NCBI GenBank assembly: GCA_910586655.1
Contig: CAJUIR010000016.1
Coordinates: 1 to 7,143 of the forward strand
Direction of reading: 5' to 3'
DNA from: an uncultured Christensenellaceae bacterium
Lineage (GTDB): Bacteria; Bacillota; Clostridia; Christensenellales; Borkfalkiaceae
DNA length: 7,143 nucleotides
Each line of letters begins with the position of its first letter. Position 1 is the first letter of the stretch. The position numbers were made by a program, and so were the translations under genes. This document shows, in pieces, positions 5,555 through 7,143 of the stretch. Below the pieces are notes generated by a model. That model was not told the DNA's origin, made no database searches, and saw nothing but the letters and a program-made list of their open reading frames with translations.

Positions 5555-5603
5555 GGATATTATCATTTGAACCCGAATTGCATTTCCGAACGCGCAGAGA
5601 TTT
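5523..5603 (+). promoter_or_regulatory. Antiterminator alternative to the corA leader terminator
   Basis: The 10 bases TTTCTGTGCG occur at 5526-5535 and again at 5603-5612, the latter being the terminator's 3' arm. The upstream copy can pair with the terminator's 5' arm over 13 bp: AAATTTCTGTGCG (5523-5535) with CGCGCAGAGATTT (5591-5603), including two U-G wobbles. GAA (5536-5538) with TTC (5584-5586) can add 3 bp beyond a small bulge. This helix excludes the terminator and is longer than it, as in attenuation systems. Confidence 0.55.
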
Positions 5604-5618
5604 TTCTGTGCGTTTTTT
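5589..5618 (+). terminator. Intrinsic terminator or attenuator upstream of corA
   Basis: The stem AACGCGCAGA (5589-5598) pairs with TCTGTGCGTT (5605-5614), 10 bp with one G-U wobble, loop 5599-5604, and a run of six T (5613-5618). It lies between the small ORF and corA, 32 bases before the corA ATG. It could terminate the sORF transcript unconditionally as a small RNA, or act as a conditional attenuator for corA. No separate promoter is visible between it and corA, which favours conditional read-through. Confidence 0.75.
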
Positions 5619-5650
5619 GTTGCCAAAATCTATCAGGCTGAAAGGCGGAA

Positions 5651-6649
5651 ATGCTTATGATTAAATTTTTCAAATCGGCGGGGAATCACGCGACCGAGCG
5701 GCTTCCCGAATACGAAAAGGGCTGCTGGGTCGATCTTGTCAATCCCACGGACGACGAAGTTGACGATATCTGCGCGCTTACGGGGATTCCCGAAGAAATG
5801 CTCAAAGCCGCGCTCGACGAAGAGGAAACGGCGCGCTGCGAGCGGGACGACGGCGCGTTTATGTGCCTGATCGACACGCCCACCATCACCGATACCGACG
5901 ACGGAGACAGTTACGGCACGCTCCCCGTTTCTATTATATATAATCACGACTGTATCGTTACCGTATCTTTGCGCGGGAATCCCGTACTCGGCGATTTCGT
6001 ATCCAACCGCGTCGCGATCGATACCGAGAAGCACGTACTGTTTTTGCTTACCTTTTTAATGGGGAATGCAAAACGGTTTCTTTCGGGGCTTCGTCAGATC
6101 GATAAAAAGTCGCTGCGCGTGCAGGCGGAACTGCACCGTTCCATGAAGAATAAGGAACTGATCCAACTTCTGGAACTGGAAAATTCGCTCGTCTACTTTT
6201 CCACGTCGCTCAGCGCAAACATCGGCGTCTATAATAAAATGGGTCGACTGAGCGCCATTACGCAGAACGAAGAGTATCAGGACCTCTATGACGACGTTGT
6301 GGTTGAGACCCGTCAGGCGGTGGAAATGTGTAATATCTACCGCGACATTTTATCGGGTACGATGGACGCGTATGCTTCGGTCATCTCCAACAACGTCAAC
6401 ACGGTCATGAAGTTGCTTGCCGTCATCACGCTCATTATTTCTATCCCTACGCTTATTGCGAGTTTATGGGGAATGAACGTATCCGTTCCCTTCGAGGGGC
6501 TTTCCTGGGGATTTTGGGTGATCATCGGGATCTGTATCGTGGTTACGGGCGTGCTGGCGTTTTTTGTGATCCGCTCCACCAATTCCATTAAGATCAAAAA
6601 CAAAATCAAAAGTTCGCGCCCCAGACACAGACGCCGCGGGAAGGATTAA
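5651..6649 (+). CDS. corA: CorA-family magnesium/divalent metal transporter
   Basis: CorA proteins are pentameric inner-membrane channels for Mg2+ (some carry Co2+, Ni2+ or Zn2+). The 332-residue product has the expected layout: an acidic soluble N-terminal domain (about 1-240) ending in a long helix, TM1 (about 253-272), the signature G274-M275-N276 in LWGMNVSVPFEG at the pore mouth, and TM2 (about 287-307). A short, very basic cytoplasmic tail (KIKNKIK and RPRHRRRGKD) follows. Several Asp/Glu clusters (33-39, 56-60, 81-86) could be metal-sensing sites. WGMN with the VPFEG loop fits the CorA-2/TmCorA-like subgroup more than the enterobacterial PEL loop. ATG 5651 has AAAGGCGG (5641-5648) upstream; ATG 5657 is a less well-spaced alternative. 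It is probably co-transcribed with the zinc-ribbon gene 3 bases downstream and controlled by the leader at 5458-5618. The transported ion is not certain. Confidence 0.92.
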   Translation: MLMIKFFKSAGNHATERLPEYEKGCWVDLVNPTDDEVDDICALTGIPEEMLKAALDEEETARCERDDGAFMCLIDTPTITDTDDGDSYGTLPVSIIYNHDCIVTVSLRGNPVLGDFVSNRVAIDTEKHVLFLLTFLMGNAKRFLSGLRQIDKKSLRVQAELHRSMKNKELIQLLELENSLVYFSTSLSANIGVYNKMGRLSAITQNEEYQDLYDDVVVETRQAVEMCNIYRDILSGTMDAYASVISNNVNTVMKLLAVITLIISIPTLIASLWGMNVSVPFEGLSWGFWVIIGICIVVTGVLAFFVIRSTNSIKIKNKIKSSRPRHRRRGKD

Positions 6650-6652
6650 GCC

Positions 6653-6850
6653 ATGCCCATTCTGCAATACCAATGTCCGCAATGCGGAAAAAAATTTGAT
6701 GAACTTGTAAAAAACAGCGGCGAATCGGTAACCTGCCCCGAATGCGGCGCCCAGGCAACGCGTGAGTGGTCGGGCTGTATGTATTCGGCAACGGGGAAGC
6801 CCGTGAAAAATTGCAGCGGGAACTGTAAAACCTGCGGCGGATGTCATTGA
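6653..6850 (+). CDS. FmdB-type small zinc-ribbon protein
   Basis: This 65-residue protein starts MPILQYQCPQCGKKFDELV, the typical opening of FmdB-family putative regulatory zinc ribbons. C8 and C11 pair with C28 and C31 (CPECG) to form the ribbon. The C-terminus carries a second cysteine set: C42, C54, C58, C61 and C64, with terminal H65 (CSGNCKTCGGCH), possibly another metal site. Similar cysteine-rich tails occur, as I recall, in other Firmicute members. The biochemical function of this family is not established. The gene starts 3 bases after corA, with AAGGA (6641-6645) as ribosome binding site inside the corA end, and is followed by a terminator, so it is the last gene of the corA transcript. 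A role in metal or stress response is only suggested by this linkage. Confidence 0.85.
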   Translation: MPILQYQCPQCGKKFDELVKNSGESVTCPECGAQATREWSGCMYSATGKPVKNCSGNCKTCGGCH

Positions 6851-6864
6851 TCAATTATAAAAGT

Positions 6865-6891
6865 ACGGCGGTTGAGATCCCGCCGTTTTTT
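6865..6891 (+). terminator. Intrinsic terminator of the corA operon
   Basis: ACGGCGG (6865-6871) pairs perfectly with CCGCCGT (6880-6886) over 7 bp with an 8-base loop, and six T follow (6886-6891). It lies 14 bases after the stop of the zinc-ribbon gene. It is the cleanest terminator in the window together with the one at 38-74. Confidence 0.85.
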
Positions 6892-6940
6892 ATTTGATCG
6901 GGTTTTATTCGCAAAGGCGATGAATTATAGATTCATTCAT

Positions 6941-7023
6941 AAAAAAATTTCCAAAAATTTCTGCAAAAAAATTGAAAATAATTAAAAAAATCGCTTGACG
7001 AACCATTTTAATCATGATATTAT
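6941..7023 (+). promoter_or_regulatory. Strong promoter with phased A-tract (UP-like) upstream region
   Basis: The -35 TTGACG (6995-7000), 17-base spacer and -10 TATTAT (7018-7023) each differ from consensus by one base. Upstream lie five A-tracts (6941-6947, 6953-6957, 6965-6971, 6975-6978, 6984-6990) whose centres are on average about 10.8 bases apart, roughly one helical turn. Such arrays bend DNA and act as UP elements at very strong promoters such as rRNA promoters. Transcription should start near 7030. Confidence 0.7.
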
Positions 7024-7027
7024 TAGT

Positions 7028-7143
7028 AGGCTGTCTTTTGAGACGGCTTGCTTTTTCGTAAGGAAGAAGCCCTTCTGTCGAAGGAAAACCGGAGATTGAC
7101 AACTACATAGCAAGAACAAGAAAGTAAAGGCAAAGAAATGACG
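7028..7143 (+). other. Structured 5' leader of an operon beyond the edge (rRNA-like?)
   Basis: Three hairpins follow one another without gaps directly at the predicted transcription start: 7028-7049 (9 bp, loop TTTG), 7050-7070 (8 bp) and 7071-7084 (5 bp, CCTTC/GAAGG). An unstructured A-rich stretch to the window end follows, including GATTGACAACTACATAGCAA and AAGAACAAGAAAGTAAAGG. That stretch is reminiscent of pre-rRNA leaders in Firmicutes (compare the GAAAACTAAACAAGA type of sequence before B. subtilis 16S). No long ORF is present. An ATG at 7138 with a weak AAAGG could alternatively start a protein gene, so the rRNA reading is tentative. Confidence 0.4.

Noticed and set aside
5422..5628. 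Repeat of GTTGCCAAA near 5422 and 5620
   Set aside because: A 9-base match within an A/T-rich leader with no accompanying -10 at the second copy; treated as coincidence.
7138..7143. Start of a protein gene at ATG 7138
   Set aside because: Only two codons are visible and the upstream AAAGG is weak; this cannot be supported, although it remains the alternative to an rRNA operon.

Overview
The window looks like chromosomal DNA of a spore-forming, Gram-positive (Bacillota, Clostridia-type) bacterium of roughly even base composition. I base this on strong AGGAG-type ribosome binding sites, sigma-A promoters of TTGACA-17-TATAAT type, many short intrinsic terminators, the prmA-mtaB gene pair typical of Firmicutes, and a SpoIIQ-like membrane-anchored M23 (LytM) protein. 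The family is uncertain; an uncultured gut clostridium is my guess. All recognised genes are on the + strand. I see no mobile element, CRISPR array or tRNA.

Layout. At 1-126 lie the terminator of an unseen upstream gene and a consensus promoter so close to prmA that the message may be leaderless. At 127-2631 is a translation/housekeeping operon: prmA (L11 methyltransferase), mtaB (tRNA t6A37 methylthiotransferase; ATGA overlap) and a histidine-triad hydrolase. It ends in a terminator whose 3' arm also contains the ribosome binding site of the next gene. At 2646-3854 are two exported-protein genes, an unrecognised 142-residue protein and a SpoIIQ-like M23 protein. Both are preceded by the same GTATA-N15-GTCAA element, exactly 58 bases before each start codon, which suggests a shared, possibly sporulation-specific promoter. 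At 3963-5402 is a lipoprotein M1-type aminopeptidase.

At 5423-5650 is a regulatory leader for the CorA-type ion transporter: a sigma-A promoter, a 23-codon ORF with a strong ribosome binding site, and an intrinsic terminator. The terminator's 3' arm is duplicated inside the small ORF, so an alternative antiterminator helix can form. This is the best candidate here for an undescribed regulatory system. CorA (5651-6649) is followed by a small FmdB-type zinc-ribbon protein (6653-6850) and a clean terminator.

The last ~250 bases hold phased A-tracts, a strong promoter and three back-to-back hairpins, with no gene before the window ends. This looks like the promoter and leader of a highly expressed operon, possibly rRNA, whose gene body lies beyond the edge.

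All calls come from reading the sequence. No database search or folding program was run, and family assignments rest on remembered motifs.
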